Positions 29,006-39,930 of a stretch of 64,000 bases of DNA are shown in pieces (the first letter of the stretch is position 1; every line of letters begins with the position of its first letter). The DNA lies in assembly GCF_000092125.1 (NCBI RefSeq), contig NC_014212.1:124001-188000 (forward strand), written 5' to 3'. Both the position numbers and the translations under genes were made by a program. The stretch comes from Allomeiothermus silvanus DSM 9946 (lineage in GTDB: Bacteria > Deinococcota > Deinococci > Deinococcales > Thermaceae). The notes below the pieces were generated by a model. The model ran no database searches, was not told the origin of the DNA, and saw only the letters and a list, made by a program, of their open reading frames with translations.

Positions 29006-30688
29006 CTACACTACCCGATTCTTGCCCAGGTGTTTAGCCCGGTAGAGGTTCCGGTCGGCCTCGGCCAACATGTGTTGGTGGCTTTCCAAGCCGAGGTCGC
29101 TGCACAGGCCAATGGAAACCGTTACCTTTAGTTCGGGGTGGACAGTAGACCAAGGATACTCGGCGATGGCCGAGCGGATTTTCTCGCAGATAGACCGGGC
29201 CTGTTCCTCGCTTGCCTCGAGCAACACTAAGGCAAACTCCTCCCCGCCGTAGCGGGCCACCAGGTCGGTCTCGCGGCAGCATTGCCGCAGGAGCCGGGCC
29301 ACCGTGCGTAAGGCCTCGTCGCCAACCGCGTGCGAGAGCTTATCGTTGATCTGCTTGAAGTTGTCGAGATCGGCTATGGCCACTGAGAGTGGGTGTTGGT
29401 AGCGGCGGGCTCGGATGAACTCCTCGGCTAACCGGCCATCCAGATAGCGGCGGTTGTAGAGCCCGGTCAGGGCATCTTCCAAAGAAAGCCGCTCTAGCTG
29501 CTGCAGGAGCAGGTTTTTTTGTTGGTCAGCCTGACGCAGAGCTTCGTGGAGTTCTTTGAGTTCGGCATAGGCCTGGGCTAGCTCGGCATTCTTGCGGCGC
29601 TCCAGCTCGGCCTCGCGGCGGACCTGCTCGACCTGAAAGCTGATCTGCAAATTTTTGAGCTTGCGGTCGGAGTTCTCGTTGTAGACCTGGCGCTCGAGCC
29701 GATGGGCGGCCTCCAGGTGCTCGAGCGCCAGGGCCAGAGCGCCTTGCCGCTTGTAGACCTCGGACAGGTCTTGCCGGGCTTCAAACTGCTTGGGCGTTTG
29801 CCCGGTACGCTCGGCCAGGGCCAGGGCTTGGTGCAGAAGGCTTCGGGCTTCTTCTAGCCGTCCCAGCCGCAAGTATAGCCGCCCAAGCCCCAAAAGGGCC
29901 TCGGTTTCGCCCGCAGGGTATTTACCGGTACGAAAGTGCTCGAGGCTTTGCCTATGTAGCCGCTCGGCCTCCTCAGTGCGCCCCTGGCGCTCGTACACCA
30001 ACGCCAGGTTGCTAAGCACGCTGCCCCTGGGCAGGTGTTGCTGGGGGCTGACCAGCTCCAGGGCTTCGAGCAGCACGGCCTCGGCCTCGGAATAGCGCCC
30101 CAGGTTCTTGAGGTTGATCCCCATGTTGCTTAGGGTTATGTAGACTAGGCGCTGTTCCCCCAATTGCCGGGCCAGAGCATGGCTTTGCCGGTAGTACTCT
30201 AGACCCTCTTTGGGCTGGCCGTTTTTGGAGTAAATGATGCCGATGCTGTTGAGGGTGTTGGCCTGCCCCTTCAGATCCGCCATACCCTGGTAAATCTGTA
30301 GATTTTCCACGAAATATCCCAGAGCTTTTTCGTAGTTCCCTAAGAGATCGTGTACTATCCCCAACCCGCGCAGGCTGTCGGCGGTGCCCTTAGGGTCGCG
30401 GAGTTCTTGGTAAAGCAGCAGGGCCTGCTGGAAACTTTCCAGGGCCTGGGCGTATTCGCCCAAGTTGTAGCTGGCCCAGCCCATCTCGAAAAGGCCGCTG
30501 GCTTCCCCCAGCACATACCCGCTCGAGCGGGCCGTGTGTACGGCTTGCTGGGCAAACTGAAAAGCCCGCTGGGCGTCTTGGAGCGCCCAGGCCGAGGCCA
30601 GCCGAATCAAGAGCTCGGTGCGGGCAGTGGGGTCGTCGGTCGCGGCGAGTTGGGCCTCGAGGGAGGAGAGATCGGGGTCGTCTTTCAT
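29006..30688 (-). CDS. TPR-repeat GGDEF diguanylate cyclase
   Basis: 560 residues from ATG 30688. Residues ~10-355 are tetratricopeptide repeats (LFEMGWASYNLGEYAQALES, ALLGLGRLYLRLGRLEEARS and others), then a coiled coil (~355-400, RREAELERRKNAELAQAYAE) and a GGDEF domain with DALTGLYNRRYLDGRL, DLDNFKQINDKLSHAVGD and the active-site RYGGEEFALVLLE. It should make cyclic di-GMP in the cytoplasm, with the TPR part controlling activity through a partner. No membrane segment. Confidence 0.93.
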   Translation of the reverse strand: MKDDPDLSSLEAQLAATDDPTARTELLIRLASAWALQDAQRAFQFAQQAVHTARSSGYVLGEASGLFEMGWASYNLGEYAQALESFQQALLLYQELRDPKGTADSLRGLGIVHDLLGNYEKALGYFVENLQIYQGMADLKGQANTLNSIGIIYSKNGQPKEGLEYYRQSHALARQLGEQRLVYITLSNMGINLKNLGRYSEAEAVLLEALELVSPQQHLPRGSVLSNLALVYERQGRTEEAERLHRQSLEHFRTGKYPAGETEALLGLGRLYLRLGRLEEARSLLHQALALAERTGQTPKQFEARQDLSEVYKRQGALALALEHLEAAHRLERQVYNENSDRKLKNLQISFQVEQVRREAELERRKNAELAQAYAELKELHEALRQADQQKNLLLQQLERLSLEDALTGLYNRRYLDGRLAEEFIRARRYQHPLSVAIADLDNFKQINDKLSHAVGDEALRTVARLLRQCCRETDLVARYGGEEFALVLLEASEEQARSICEKIRSAIAEYPWSTVHPELKVTVSIGLCSDLGLESHQHMLAEADRNLYRAKHLGKNRVV

Positions 30689-30882
30689 TATACCCTCCCG
30701 CCTACCCCCTCCGGGGCGCAAGTCTTCCTAAGCCCGTCTCGCCATAGGAGGACGAACGCATCAAGCGGATCACGGGGTTCACAGTAGCAAGTTAAGCGGG
30801 GTTTTTTGTTAATCTCGGTTAGCTTCCTCTCTCCCCAAACGAAATCCCCTGCGAAAAAAACCTTTTTCGATAACATAGAGCG

Positions 30883-31860
30883 GTGCGCCTCAGCGAACGT
30901 TCCCCCAAGGTCAACTTGCGTGTGCTTCTGGAGGAATTTTCCCCCCCTCCTCGGTTCCGCGCTGCGACTTTTGAAAGCTATCGGCCTGATCCCCGTTACC
31001 CCTCGCAAGAGCTTGCCAAAGAGCGCTTACGTCGCTGGGTACACGACAAACCCCAGGGATTTTTTAAGCGCAAGCGGCCCGATCCCTCGGGGATCTATCT
31101 CGACGGCGGCTTCGGGGTGGGGAAGACCCACCTGCTGGTCTCGGCCTTTTGGGAGGCCCCCGAACCCAAAGGCTACCTCTCCTTCGAGGAGCTAACCTAT
31201 GCGGTAGGGTTGATGGGGATGGCTCAGGCCGTGGAACGGTTTTCTCAGCTACACTATCTCTTTATCGACGAGTTCGAACTCGACGACCCCGGCAACGCCC
31301 AGATGGTCACCCACCTCTTGGGCCAGTGCATGGAGAAGGGGTTGCGGGTCGCTACCACCTCCAACACCCCGCCGGGGGCCTTGGGGCAGGGGCGCTTCAA
31401 CGCCGAGCAGTTCAAGATCCAAATCCAAAGCCTGAGCCGGCGTTTCGCGGTGGAGACCCTGGATGGCGAAGATTACCGTCACCGCGACCCCGCGCACCCT
31501 CCCGCGCCCCTGGACCGCCAACAGCTGGGGGCGCTCTACCAGCAAGAGACCCGGCCTGCCACCTACGACGCCTTCGTGGACCTGCTGGGCCACCTGCGCT
31601 CCCTTCATCCCATTCGCTACCGTTACCTGTTCGAGGGGCTGGAGGTGGTCTACCTCGAGGGCTTAGCTCCTATCTCCGACCAAAACGATGCGCTGCGCTT
31701 CGTGCACTTCGTGGACAAGCTCTATGACCGAGGGGTGGGCTTGCGGGCTTCGGGGGTAGGGCTCGAGCGAATCTTTCCCGAGTCCTACCGCTACGGGGCC
31801 TTTGCCAAGAAGTACGGGCGCTGCCTATCGCGCCTGGCCGAATTACTGGCCGAGGGTTAG
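30883..31860 (+). CDS. zapE: AFG1/ZapE-type P-loop ATPase
   Basis: 325 residues. Walker A YLDGGFGVGKTHLLVSAFW, Walker B HYLFIDEFELDDP, sensor VATTSNTPPG, and the family C-terminal motifs RYLFEGLEVVYLEGLAPISD, DALRFVHFVDKLYDRGVGLR and a final FAKKYGRCLSRLAELL. In E. coli ZapE acts at the division ring; in mitochondria AFG1 works on complex IV. GTG start with -10 TAACAT 6 nt upstream (leaderless). Confidence 0.9.
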   Translation: MRLSERSPKVNLRVLLEEFSPPPRFRAATFESYRPDPRYPSQELAKERLRRWVHDKPQGFFKRKRPDPSGIYLDGGFGVGKTHLLVSAFWEAPEPKGYLSFEELTYAVGLMGMAQAVERFSQLHYLFIDEFELDDPGNAQMVTHLLGQCMEKGLRVATTSNTPPGALGQGRFNAEQFKIQIQSLSRRFAVETLDGEDYRHRDPAHPPAPLDRQQLGALYQQETRPATYDAFVDLLGHLRSLHPIRYRYLFEGLEVVYLEGLAPISDQNDALRFVHFVDKLYDRGVGLRASGVGLERIFPESYRYGAFAKKYGRCLSRLAELLAEG

Positions 31861-31996
31861 GGGCCGCGGTAGACCGCGAGCAGCTCCAAGCTGGCCCCCA
31901 GACAAGCAAGCTTTCCTTTGCTGCTAGCGCCCGGCTGGGTCATGGCGGCGGTGTCCACCACCAGTATAGATCGCACCAAAGCGGGATAATGGACCC

Positions 31997-33142
<1,146 letters not shown>

Positions 33143-33151
33143 CGGCTGGGT

Positions 33152-33181
33152 TTGACTTGCCGGTAAATATGATGTTATCAT
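33152..33181 (+). promoter_or_regulatory. promoter of the small DUF1905 operon
   Basis: -35 TTGACT (33152-33157), 18-bp spacer, -10 TATCAT (33176-33181), in an AT-rich stretch with short inverted repeats (ATGATGTTATCAT, GATCATGATT) that could be operator sites. Confidence 0.7.
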
Positions 33182-33223
33182 AAACCAGATCATGATTACT
33201 GTAAAAACCGACGGAGGCATTTG

Positions 33224-33465
33224 ATGCCAAAGGTAGCTGATCCAAGCGCGCTCGGGGCCCTGCTGGACTCGTGGAAGCGGAGCAATACCATTGCAACCCA
33301 GTTTTGCTCCTCCAGCACATGCTCTGGCAGGAGGGCTACCACGTTGGCCAGATCAAGCTGGCGCTCAAGGCGATGGGCTATGTGATGAGCGAAGCGGAGG
33401 AAGAGCGGGCCATCTGGGGCCTCTGGCGGCATGAAGCGTGGCCTTCTGAGAGCGGGGATCAATGA
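33224..33465 (+). pseudogene. small unknown gene, probably frameshifted
   Basis: A good ribosome site (GGAGGCATTTG) precedes ATG 33224, which starts MPKVADPSALGALLDSW. The protein-like continuation (VEAEQYHCNPVLLLQHMLW ... GYVMSEAEEERAIWGLWRHE) is in the -1 frame from 33271 and ends at 33465, overlapping the next start (ATGA). Either a base is missing or extra near 33270, or translation begins at GTG 33271 without a ribosome site. Family not recognised. Confidence 0.55.
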
Positions 33466-33767
33466 GCCTCGAGTTTAGCGGTGAAGTTTGGCAGTGGCGC
33501 GGCCCGGCGCCCTTTTACTTTGTGACCGTTCCCGCGGAGCAAAGCCGGGCCATAAAGGATGTGGCAAAGCTCGTGACCTATGGCTGGGGGGTGATTCCGG
33601 TAAGGGTGCGGATCGGCAAGACCGAGTGGGAGACCTCGCTGTTTCCCAAAGATGGGTTGTACCTGGTCCCCCTCAAGGATATGGTTCGTAAAGCGGAAGG
33701 CCTGGCGGAAGGCGACCGGGTTACGGTGTGGCTGGAGATTGGGGCTGGCCAGAAGAGAAAGCCATAA
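33462..33767 (+). CDS. DUF1905-domain protein
   Basis: 101 residues: EFSGEVWQWRGPAPFYFVTV, GWGVIPVRVRIGKTEWETSL, FPKDGLYLVPLKDMVRKAEG, LAEGDRVTVWLEIG, the full small beta-barrel DUF1905 domain. Function unknown. Overlaps the preceding small frame by 4 nt (ATGA), so they are co-translated. Confidence 0.9.
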   Translation: MSLEFSGEVWQWRGPAPFYFVTVPAEQSRAIKDVAKLVTYGWGVIPVRVRIGKTEWETSLFPKDGLYLVPLKDMVRKAEGLAEGDRVTVWLEIGAGQKRKP

Positions 33768-33801
33768 ATGGTGAAATCCCCCGGCCTGCACTGGGAGCGA
33801 C

Positions 33802-34773
33802 TTAGCCTCGAGCCAGCATCACCTTGAGGGCTTTTTCTCGCTCCAAGGCGGCATTGAAAGCCGCATTTACCTCCTGTAAGGAAAAGCGGTGGGTGATGAG
33901 CGGCTTCCCCTGCACTTGGCCCACGGCGAATAAGCGGATGGCCTCCTGATAGTCCTTGTAGGTGTACATCAGGCTGCCCTTGAGCATGATCTCCCAGTCC
34001 TGGATGAGCCCGGCAGAGATGGTGGCGGGTTTGCCATACACCCCCACCACGATGATGCTGCCGCCCTTGTGGATGCCCTGGATGGCGGCCTCGAGCGCCC
34101 TTTCGTTCCCCACGCACTCAAAGATTACCTCGTACTTGGCTTTGTCGGGGGTTTTGGCGCTCAACCCCAGGATCTCTGCAACCCTGCGGCGGGGCTCGAG
34201 CGGGTCCACAATTTCCACGCTTGCTGCCCCATAGGCCTTGACCACCTGGGCTACCAGCAGGCCAATGGTTCCCGCACCCAGCACCGCGACGTTCTTCCCC
34301 TGCACTGCTGTGAGCGTAACCGCGTGTACCGCTACCGCCAGCGGCTCGATCATCGCCCCGAGTTCGGCGTCGAACGTCTCTGGGAGGCGGTGTAGGTTTT
34401 GGGTGGGGCTCACGAAGCACTCGGCCATCGCGCCGGGGGCCTGAAAGCCCATCACCTGGAGGTTATCGCATATGTTGTAGTGCCCACTGCGACAAGCTTC
34501 GCAGCGACCACAGGTGAGGGAGGGCTCGAGGGCCACCAAGGCCCCCTCCCAGGCAGGGTCAACGCCGGTACCTAGCCCCACCACCCGCGCTGCGACCTCA
34601 TGGCCGGGAAAGACCGGGTAACGCACGAAGGGGTGTAGCCCCTCGAAGACGTGGATATCCGATCCGCAGACCCCTACCGCCAGGGGCTCGAGCAGCACTT
34701 CTCCTGCTCCTAGCTCGGGTTCGGGCGCTTCTGCCCACTCGATGTGGTGGGGTTCGCTAATGACTGCTCGCAT
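33802..34773 (-). CDS. zinc-dependent medium-chain dehydrogenase 1
   Basis: 323 residues. Catalytic zinc site GVCGSDIHVFEG, FPGHEVAARVVG and a Glu further on; structural zinc Cys cluster CGRCEACRSGHYNIC; Rossmann motif VAVLGAGTIGLLVAQV and cofactor-specificity region EIVDPLEPRR (Asp, so NAD likely). Sorbitol/threonine dehydrogenase type. Last gene in the polyol-type operon, after the SDR. Slightly short at the middle of the Rossmann domain (~20 residues compared with its neighbour). Confidence 0.9.
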   Translation of the reverse strand: MRAVISEPHHIEWAEAPEPELGAGEVLLEPLAVGVCGSDIHVFEGLHPFVRYPVFPGHEVAARVVGLGTGVDPAWEGALVALEPSLTCGRCEACRSGHYNICDNLQVMGFQAPGAMAECFVSPTQNLHRLPETFDAELGAMIEPLAVAVHAVTLTAVQGKNVAVLGAGTIGLLVAQVVKAYGAASVEIVDPLEPRRRVAEILGLSAKTPDKAKYEVIFECVGNERALEAAIQGIHKGGSIIVVGVYGKPATISAGLIQDWEIMLKGSLMYTYKDYQEAIRLFAVGQVQGKPLITHRFSLQEVNAAFNAALEREKALKVMLARG

Positions 34774-34797
34774 ACTTCCTCCTGAGGTTTCTGCGCG

Positions 34798-35565
34798 CTA
34801 CCAGACCGTATATCCCCCGTCCACCACCAGCTCGCTGCCGGTGAGGTAGCTGCTGGCGGGGGAGGCGAGGAAAAGGGCGCAGTTCGCCACCTCGGAGGGC
34901 TCACCGAGGCGGCCCAAGGGGGTGAGTTCGAGCCAGTCCTTGCGCCACTGGGGGTTCTCGAGCCCGCGTTTGGTCATCTCGGTACCGATATAGCCGGGGG
35001 AGATGGCATTCACCCGCACCCCGGCGCTGGCCCACTCCGCCGCCAGCGAGCGGGTGAGGTGAGCGACGGCGGCCTTGGAGGCGTTGTAGGCCGCCTGGGG
35101 CTGGGGCTTGTTGACGATGATCCCCGACATCGAGGCGATGTTGATGATGCTGCCTCGCCCCTGTTGAGCCATCACCCGCCCAAAAGCCCGGCTGCACCAG
35201 AACACCCCGTGCACGTTGACGTCAAAAATCTGTAGCCACTCTTCGTCGGAGGTCTCGAGCGCGGGCGTGTTACGGCAGATTCCGGCGTTGTTGACCAGAA
35301 TTTCCACGTGGCCGTAGTGTTCCACCAGGCTCTTTGCGAGCGCGTCCGCCTGGGCTGAGCGCGTCACGTCGAGGGGGCGAAACTCGGCCTGCAAGCCCCG
35401 TTCTCGCAGCTGATGGGCGCTTTGTTCGCCTGCAACCTCGAGATCGGCGATGACCACACAAGCCCCCGCTTCGGCAAGCGCAGTGGCGATGGCAAAGCCA
35501 ATCCCTCGGGCTCCACCGGTGACCACGGCTACCTGATCGTCTAACCTGAACTGATCCAATACCAT
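34798..35565 (-). CDS. short-chain dehydrogenase
   Basis: 255 residues, classical [31 protein letters not shown], Ser in [12 protein letters not shown], catalytic [16 protein letters not shown], and [14 protein letters not shown]. Asp after beta-2 (VVIADLEV) suggests NAD. In this context it probably oxidises a sugar alcohol such as mannitol, sorbitol or arabitol (inference). 24 nt from the next gene. Confidence 0.92.
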   Translation of the reverse strand: MVLDQFRLDDQVAVVTGGARGIGFAIATALAEAGACVVIADLEVAGEQSAHQLRERGLQAEFRPLDVTRSAQADALAKSLVEHYGHVEILVNNAGICRNTPALETSDEEWLQIFDVNVHGVFWCSRAFGRVMAQQGRGSIINIASMSGIIVNKPQPQAAYNASKAAVAHLTRSLAAEWASAGVRVNAISPGYIGTEMTKRGLENPQWRKDWLELTPLGRLGEPSEVANCALFLASPASSYLTGSELVVDGGYTVW

Positions 35566-35575
35566 ATCCCACCTT

Positions 35576-36592
35576 CTACTCGGGGACGATCAGCACCTTG
35601 AGGGCGCCCTCCATCCCAGGGTGTTCCTTGTACTCCAGGGCCAACCTGAGTTGCTCGATAGGCAGTTGATGGCTGATTAGGGGCTTGACCTGCACGCGGC
35701 CTGTCTCGAGCCAGGCCAGGGCCTGGGGCACGGTTCCATTGAGCGAGAAGCTGCCGATCACGCTCAGGTCACGCTGGAAGAGGTCATAGGGGCTAATCCG
35801 CACCGTGGCGTCCTCGGGGGCCACGCCAAAGATGAGGATCTTGCCTCCCACTGCCGCATACTGCGGCATAGCCTCCACCACGCTGGGCACCCCGGTGGCC
35901 TCGGTTACCACATCGAAGCCGTGGGGTTCCAGATCGCGGAGTTCTTCGCTCAGGTTCGGCCCGCTTTGCACAGTGCGTGCAGCGCCTAGGGTCTTCGCCA
36001 ACGCGAGCCGTTCGGCCACCGGGTCTACCACCGTCACCGCGGCCACTCCTACTGCCAACAAAGCTTGCATCAATAGCAGCCCAATCGGCCCAGCCCCAAA
36101 CACCAGCGCGTTACCGCCCGGCTCTGGGCGCAGCCGCAAGAGGCCCCACACCACACAGCCCAGCGGCTCGGCGAAGGCGGCCTCGGCAGCGGTGAGATTT
36201 TCCACCGCATAGGCGTTCCCTGCCGGAGCCACCACGTACTGGGAAAAGCCTCCAGCCCGCGTAACCCCCAACGCCTGGAAGTTCAGACAGTGCTGGCGCT
36301 GCCCGCGGCGACAGGCCCAGCACTGTCCGCAGGCGATCACCGGGTCGAGGGCTACCAATTGGCCTTCTTTTAGGTCGCGTACCCCTGGCCCTACTTGGTC
36401 AATGATCCCGGCGATCTCATGGCCGGGCACCAGCGGCAACTGGGCGTGAAAGTGCCCGTCGAAGAGGTGTAGGTCGGTTCCGCAAACCCCGGTAGCCCCC
36501 ACCCGGATTCGCACTTGGCCTGCCCCCACTTCGGGCGGGGGGAGGTCTTGGATCTCGAGCTTTCTTGGACGGGTAATTACCGCTGCGCGCAT
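35576..36592 (-). CDS. zinc-dependent medium-chain dehydrogenase 2
   Basis: 338 residues from ATG 36592. [19 protein letters not shown] and [13 protein letters not shown] (catalytic zinc), [15 protein letters not shown] (structural zinc), [20 protein letters not shown] (Rossmann). Full length. Similar to sorbitol/L-threonine dehydrogenases. Lies 11 nt after the permease gene. Confidence 0.92.
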   Translation of the reverse strand: MRAAVITRPRKLEIQDLPPPEVGAGQVRIRVGATGVCGTDLHLFDGHFHAQLPLVPGHEIAGIIDQVGPGVRDLKEGQLVALDPVIACGQCWACRRGQRQHCLNFQALGVTRAGGFSQYVVAPAGNAYAVENLTAAEAAFAEPLGCVVWGLLRLRPEPGGNALVFGAGPIGLLLMQALLAVGVAAVTVVDPVAERLALAKTLGAARTVQSGPNLSEELRDLEPHGFDVVTEATGVPSVVEAMPQYAAVGGKILIFGVAPEDATVRISPYDLFQRDLSVIGSFSLNGTVPQALAWLETGRVQVKPLISHQLPIEQLRLALEYKEHPGMEGALKVLIVPE

Positions 36593-36603
36593 GGATTTCC
36601 TTT

Positions 36604-37425
36604 CTACTTGATGGCCCCGAAGGTTAGCCCCCGCACTAGCTGCCGCTGGGCCAGCCAGCCCATAACCATCACCGGAAAAATAGCGATCATCGAGGCCGCT
36701 GACATCTTGGCCCAGAAAAGCCCCTCGGCGGTCTTGAAGGAGGCAACGTACACCGAGAGCGGCGAGGCGTGGGCTGAAGTCAGGTTCAGGCTCCAGAAGG
36801 CTTCGTTCCAGGCTAGGATGATGCTGAGAAGGGCTGCCGAGGCCACCGCCAGGCCGGAGACTGGCAGCAACACCCGGGTAACTTCCTGAGCGATACTGGC
36901 TCCGTCCACCCGTGCGGCCTCCATCATCTCCTGGGGGATCTCGCGGAAGTATGCAAAGAGTGTCCAGACCACCACTGGCAAGTTCATCACGGTGTACATC
37001 AAGGCCAAGGCCCATACGTTATCCAGCCAGCGCAGGTCACGGAAGATGAGGTACACCGGGATAATCACCCCCACCGGGGGCATCATCTTGGTACTGATCA
37101 TCCACAAAAGGGTGCTGTTGGTGCGCTGAGTGGGGTAAAACGCCATGGAGTAAGCTGCCGGGATCGCCAACAGCAAAGCCAAAGCCGTAGAACCCAACGC
37201 CGAGATGAGGGAGTTGAGGAAGTGCTGGGCATAGTCGCTGCGGGTGAGGGCTTCGCGGATACTTTCGAGCGTAGGTGTAAACAGCAGCTTGGGTGGGATG
37301 GCGATGGCGTCGCCCTCGCTTTTGAACCCAGTGAGAAACATCCAAAAGATCGGGAAGAACATCACACCCGCAACCAGATAAGCTAACAGGGTCAGTTCCC
37401 AGCGGACGCGCTTGCCCTCACTCAC
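36604..37425 (-). CDS. ABC sugar/polyol permease (MalG type)
   Basis: 273 residues, six TM helices, the EAA loop EMMEAARVDGASIAQEVTRV and C-terminal GLTFGAIK typical of MalG-type permeases. GTG start 37425 overlaps the TGA of the first permease by 4 nt (GTGA). Works with the partner permease and binding protein. No ATPase gene is in the operon. Confidence 0.92.
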   Translation of the reverse strand: MSEGKRVRWELTLLAYLVAGVMFFPIFWMFLTGFKSEGDAIAIPPKLLFTPTLESIREALTRSDYAQHFLNSLISALGSTALALLLAIPAAYSMAFYPTQRTNSTLLWMISTKMMPPVGVIIPVYLIFRDLRWLDNVWALALMYTVMNLPVVVWTLFAYFREIPQEMMEAARVDGASIAQEVTRVLLPVSGLAVASAALLSIILAWNEAFWSLNLTSAHASPLSVYVASFKTAEGLFWAKMSAASMIAIFPVMVMGWLAQRQLVRGLTFGAIK

Positions 37426-38339
37426 CCCATACCCCCTTTCGTGGCTTGCAGGTTGCGCCCGATCAAGCGCAGTACGAAAATGGCCACGATGTTTGCCAAA
37501 ATTACCGCAAACACCGCTCCTGCCGCGGCCACCCCGATGCGGTACTCGGCAAAGGCTTTGAGGTAGATCAGGTAGGGCAGGGTGGTGGTAGCCAAGCCCG
37601 GCCCGCCCGAGGTCGAGGCGTAAATCTCGGCAAAGATGGTGAGCAAAAAGATGGTCTCGAGCATTACTACCACGCTCAGGGTTTGGGCCAGGTGCGGCAC
37701 GATGATATAGCGGAACTCCTGCCAGGCGCTCGCCCCATCGATTTTTGCGGCCTCGAGCTGCTCTTTGGACAACGATTGTAACCCGGTCAGGATCAAAAGC
37801 AGGGCGAAGGGGATCCACTGCCACGAGACCATCGCCACGATGGACTGCATGGGGTAGGCCGCCAACCAGTCCACCGGCTTTTGTCCAAAGATCTGCGCAG
37901 CCCAGGCAAACAAGCCGTATACCGGGTGCATTAACATGTTTTTCCAGATCAAGGCCGAGACTACCGGCATGACGAAAAACGGCGAGATCACCAAGGTCCG
38001 GGCCAGAGCCCTGCCGGGAAAGTCCTGATAAAAAAGGAGCGCCAGAAATAGACCGACAACAATCGTTACCACCAGCACCGCACCCACCAACACCAGGGTA
38101 TTCCCTATCGAAGTCCAGAAAATTGAGTCGGTAAGGAGCGAAACAAAGTTTCCAAACCCTACATAGCCCTGGCGCTCGGGGTTGAGGAGGTCAAAACGGC
38201 GGAACGAGTGGTAAATAGTCAGGAGAAAGGGGATTTGAGTCCAGATGATGAGCACCAGCATCGCCGGGCCGAGCAGCCAGAGGGTGTTAGGACGGATCGT
38301 CTCAGGTCGGGCTTTCGAGAGGGAAGATCGGTGGGTCAT
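37422..38339 (-). CDS. ABC sugar/polyol permease (MalF type)
   Basis: 305 residues, six TM helices: LWLLGPAMLVLIIWTQIPFL at the start, EAA loop KEQLEAAKIDGASAWQEFRY near the C-terminus. The STSGGPGLATTTLPYLIYLKAF segment is typical of sorbitol/mannitol-type permeases. Second gene of the operon. Confidence 0.92.
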   Translation of the reverse strand: MTHRSSLSKARPETIRPNTLWLLGPAMLVLIIWTQIPFLLTIYHSFRRFDLLNPERQGYVGFGNFVSLLTDSIFWTSIGNTLVLVGAVLVVTIVVGLFLALLFYQDFPGRALARTLVISPFFVMPVVSALIWKNMLMHPVYGLFAWAAQIFGQKPVDWLAAYPMQSIVAMVSWQWIPFALLLILTGLQSLSKEQLEAAKIDGASAWQEFRYIIVPHLAQTLSVVVMLETIFLLTIFAEIYASTSGGPGLATTTLPYLIYLKAFAEYRIGVAAAGAVFAVILANIVAIFVLRLIGRNLQATKGGMG

Positions 38340-38417
38340 GGGTAACCTACAGTTTCTTCCGATTTCGGCAAGCGGCTAGCCGGTAGGGGTGTTGGCGTGG
38401 GCACGAATGAGAACGGA

Positions 38418-38460
38418 AGGCCGGGTGAGCATTCACCATGAATTGCCAGTCACCCGGCCT
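38418..38460 (-). promoter_or_regulatory. intercistronic hairpin between binding protein and permease genes
   Basis: Perfect 11-bp stem AGGCCGGGTGA / TCACCCGGCCT with a 21-nt loop and no strong U tract. As between malE and malF in E. coli, such a hairpin can protect the upstream mRNA or lower downstream expression (inference). Confidence 0.6.
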
Positions 38461-38469
38461 CGAGGGGCT

Positions 38470-39777
38470 TTACTTGAGGTAGCCCGCTTCCTTCATCAGT
38501 TTCTCGACCGCGGTCTGGGCTTGGTTCAGCCCGCCATCCAGGCTAGTCTTGCCCGCTACGATCCCCGCGATGAACTGCCCTACTTGCGTTCCAATAGCCT
38601 GAAACTCGGGGATGCCCACGAACTGCACGCCGGTGTAGGGCACAGGCTTGAGGGTGGGCTTGGTGGGGTCGGCGGTGTTGATAGACTCCAGCACCACCTT
38701 AGCAAAAGGAGCAGCTTTTTGGTAATTGGGGTTGTTGTAAGTGGAGTAGCGGGTGCCAGGAGGCGCGGAGACCCAGCCCTGGGTGTTGCCCACCAACTCG
38801 ATGTATTCCTTGGAGGTGGCCCAGGCGATGAAGGTCTTGGCTGCATCGACTTTCTTGCTGGACTTGGGTATGGCTAGCGCCCAGCTCCACAGCCAGTGTG
38901 CCCCCCTTGGGGTGACGGCCACCGGGGCCTTAGCAAAGCCAATTTTGTCAGCGACCTTGGAGGTTTTGGGATTGGCCAGGTAACCCGCGGCCACAGTGGC
39001 ATCGATCCACATCGCGCACTTGCCTTCCGACATCAGAGTGAGATTCTCAGTGAAGCCGTTGCTGGTAACGCCAGGAGGGCCGTATTTGGTCACTAGCTCC
39101 ACGTACTGGCTAATGGCCCGCTTCCACTCCGGGCTGGTGAGTTGTGGCTTCCAGTTCTCATCGAACCAGCGTCCGCCATAGGTATTGACCAATGTGCTCA
39201 AGAAAGCCATGTTCTCGCCCCAGCCGGGCAGGCCGCGTAGGCAGATGCCATACACACCCTTGCTGGGATCATGCAGTTGCTTGGCCCAAGCGGCGGCCTG
39301 GGTCCAGGTGGGCTGGGCGGGTACGGCGAGCTTCTTGGCTGCGAAGAGATCTTTACGGTAATACAGCATCGAGCTCTCGGCGTAAAAGGGCAGAGCATAG
39401 AGCTTACCTTGGTAGGAAAGCCCCGCCCGAACTGGCTTGAGCACGTCCTCGAGGTCATACGAGGCCGGCAGCCCGCTCATCTCTACCAACCAGCCGTTCT
39501 TGCCCCATATCGGCGTCTCGTAAGTTCCTATGGTTAGCACGTCATAGGAACCAGCGTTGGTGGCAATGTCGGTGGTGACCTTCTGGCGCAACTCGTTTTC
39601 TGGCAGCACTACCCAGTTGAGCTTGATGTCGGGGTACTTTTTTTCAAACTCCCCGCTGAGCTTTTGCATCGTCACCATGTCGGGGTTGTTGACGGTGGCG
39701 ATAGTGATGGTGGTTTGAGCCAAGGCCGCCGAGAGCGATAAACCTGTACCGACGAGCAGAGCTTTCCATAAACGCAT
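38470..39777 (-). CDS. ABC extracellular solute-binding protein, polyol type
   Basis: 435 residues: signal peptide (WKALLVGTGLSLSAALAQ), family 1 binding-protein fold with EFEKKYPDIKLNWVVLPEN, YDVLTIGTYETPIWGKNGWL, LYALPFYAESSMLYYRKDLF and MWIDATVAAGYL. Resembles SmoE-like sorbitol/mannitol binding proteins. First gene of the operon, after AGGAGGAAGAT. Two LacI-type operators lie upstream. Confidence 0.92.
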   Translation of the reverse strand: MRLWKALLVGTGLSLSAALAQTTITIATVNNPDMVTMQKLSGEFEKKYPDIKLNWVVLPENELRQKVTTDIATNAGSYDVLTIGTYETPIWGKNGWLVEMSGLPASYDLEDVLKPVRAGLSYQGKLYALPFYAESSMLYYRKDLFAAKKLAVPAQPTWTQAAAWAKQLHDPSKGVYGICLRGLPGWGENMAFLSTLVNTYGGRWFDENWKPQLTSPEWKRAISQYVELVTKYGPPGVTSNGFTENLTLMSEGKCAMWIDATVAAGYLANPKTSKVADKIGFAKAPVAVTPRGAHWLWSWALAIPKSSKKVDAAKTFIAWATSKEYIELVGNTQGWVSAPPGTRYSTYNNPNYQKAAPFAKVVLESINTADPTKPTLKPVPYTGVQFVGIPEFQAIGTQVGQFIAGIVAGKTSLDGGLNQAQTAVEKLMKEAGYLK

Positions 39778-39863
39778 ATCTTCCTCCTAGGTGCGTTCTT
39801 GCAGCTAGTACAAACCCACCAAACCGCGCACTGCTTGACTGGAACTTTCTCGTTGTGGAGATG

Positions 39864-39879
39864 ATGGACACGTGACCAT
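39864..39879. promoter_or_regulatory. LacI-type operator 1
   Basis: ATGGACACGTGACCAT, one mismatch from the palindrome ATGGTCACGTGACCAT. On the minus strand it falls between a possible -35 TTGTCG and -10 CATCAT of the transport operon. Confidence 0.75.
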
Positions 39880-39930
39880 TTAGCGACAAACAAATAACGC
39901 GGCGACTGCGAACGTGCCACTGCCTATCTA

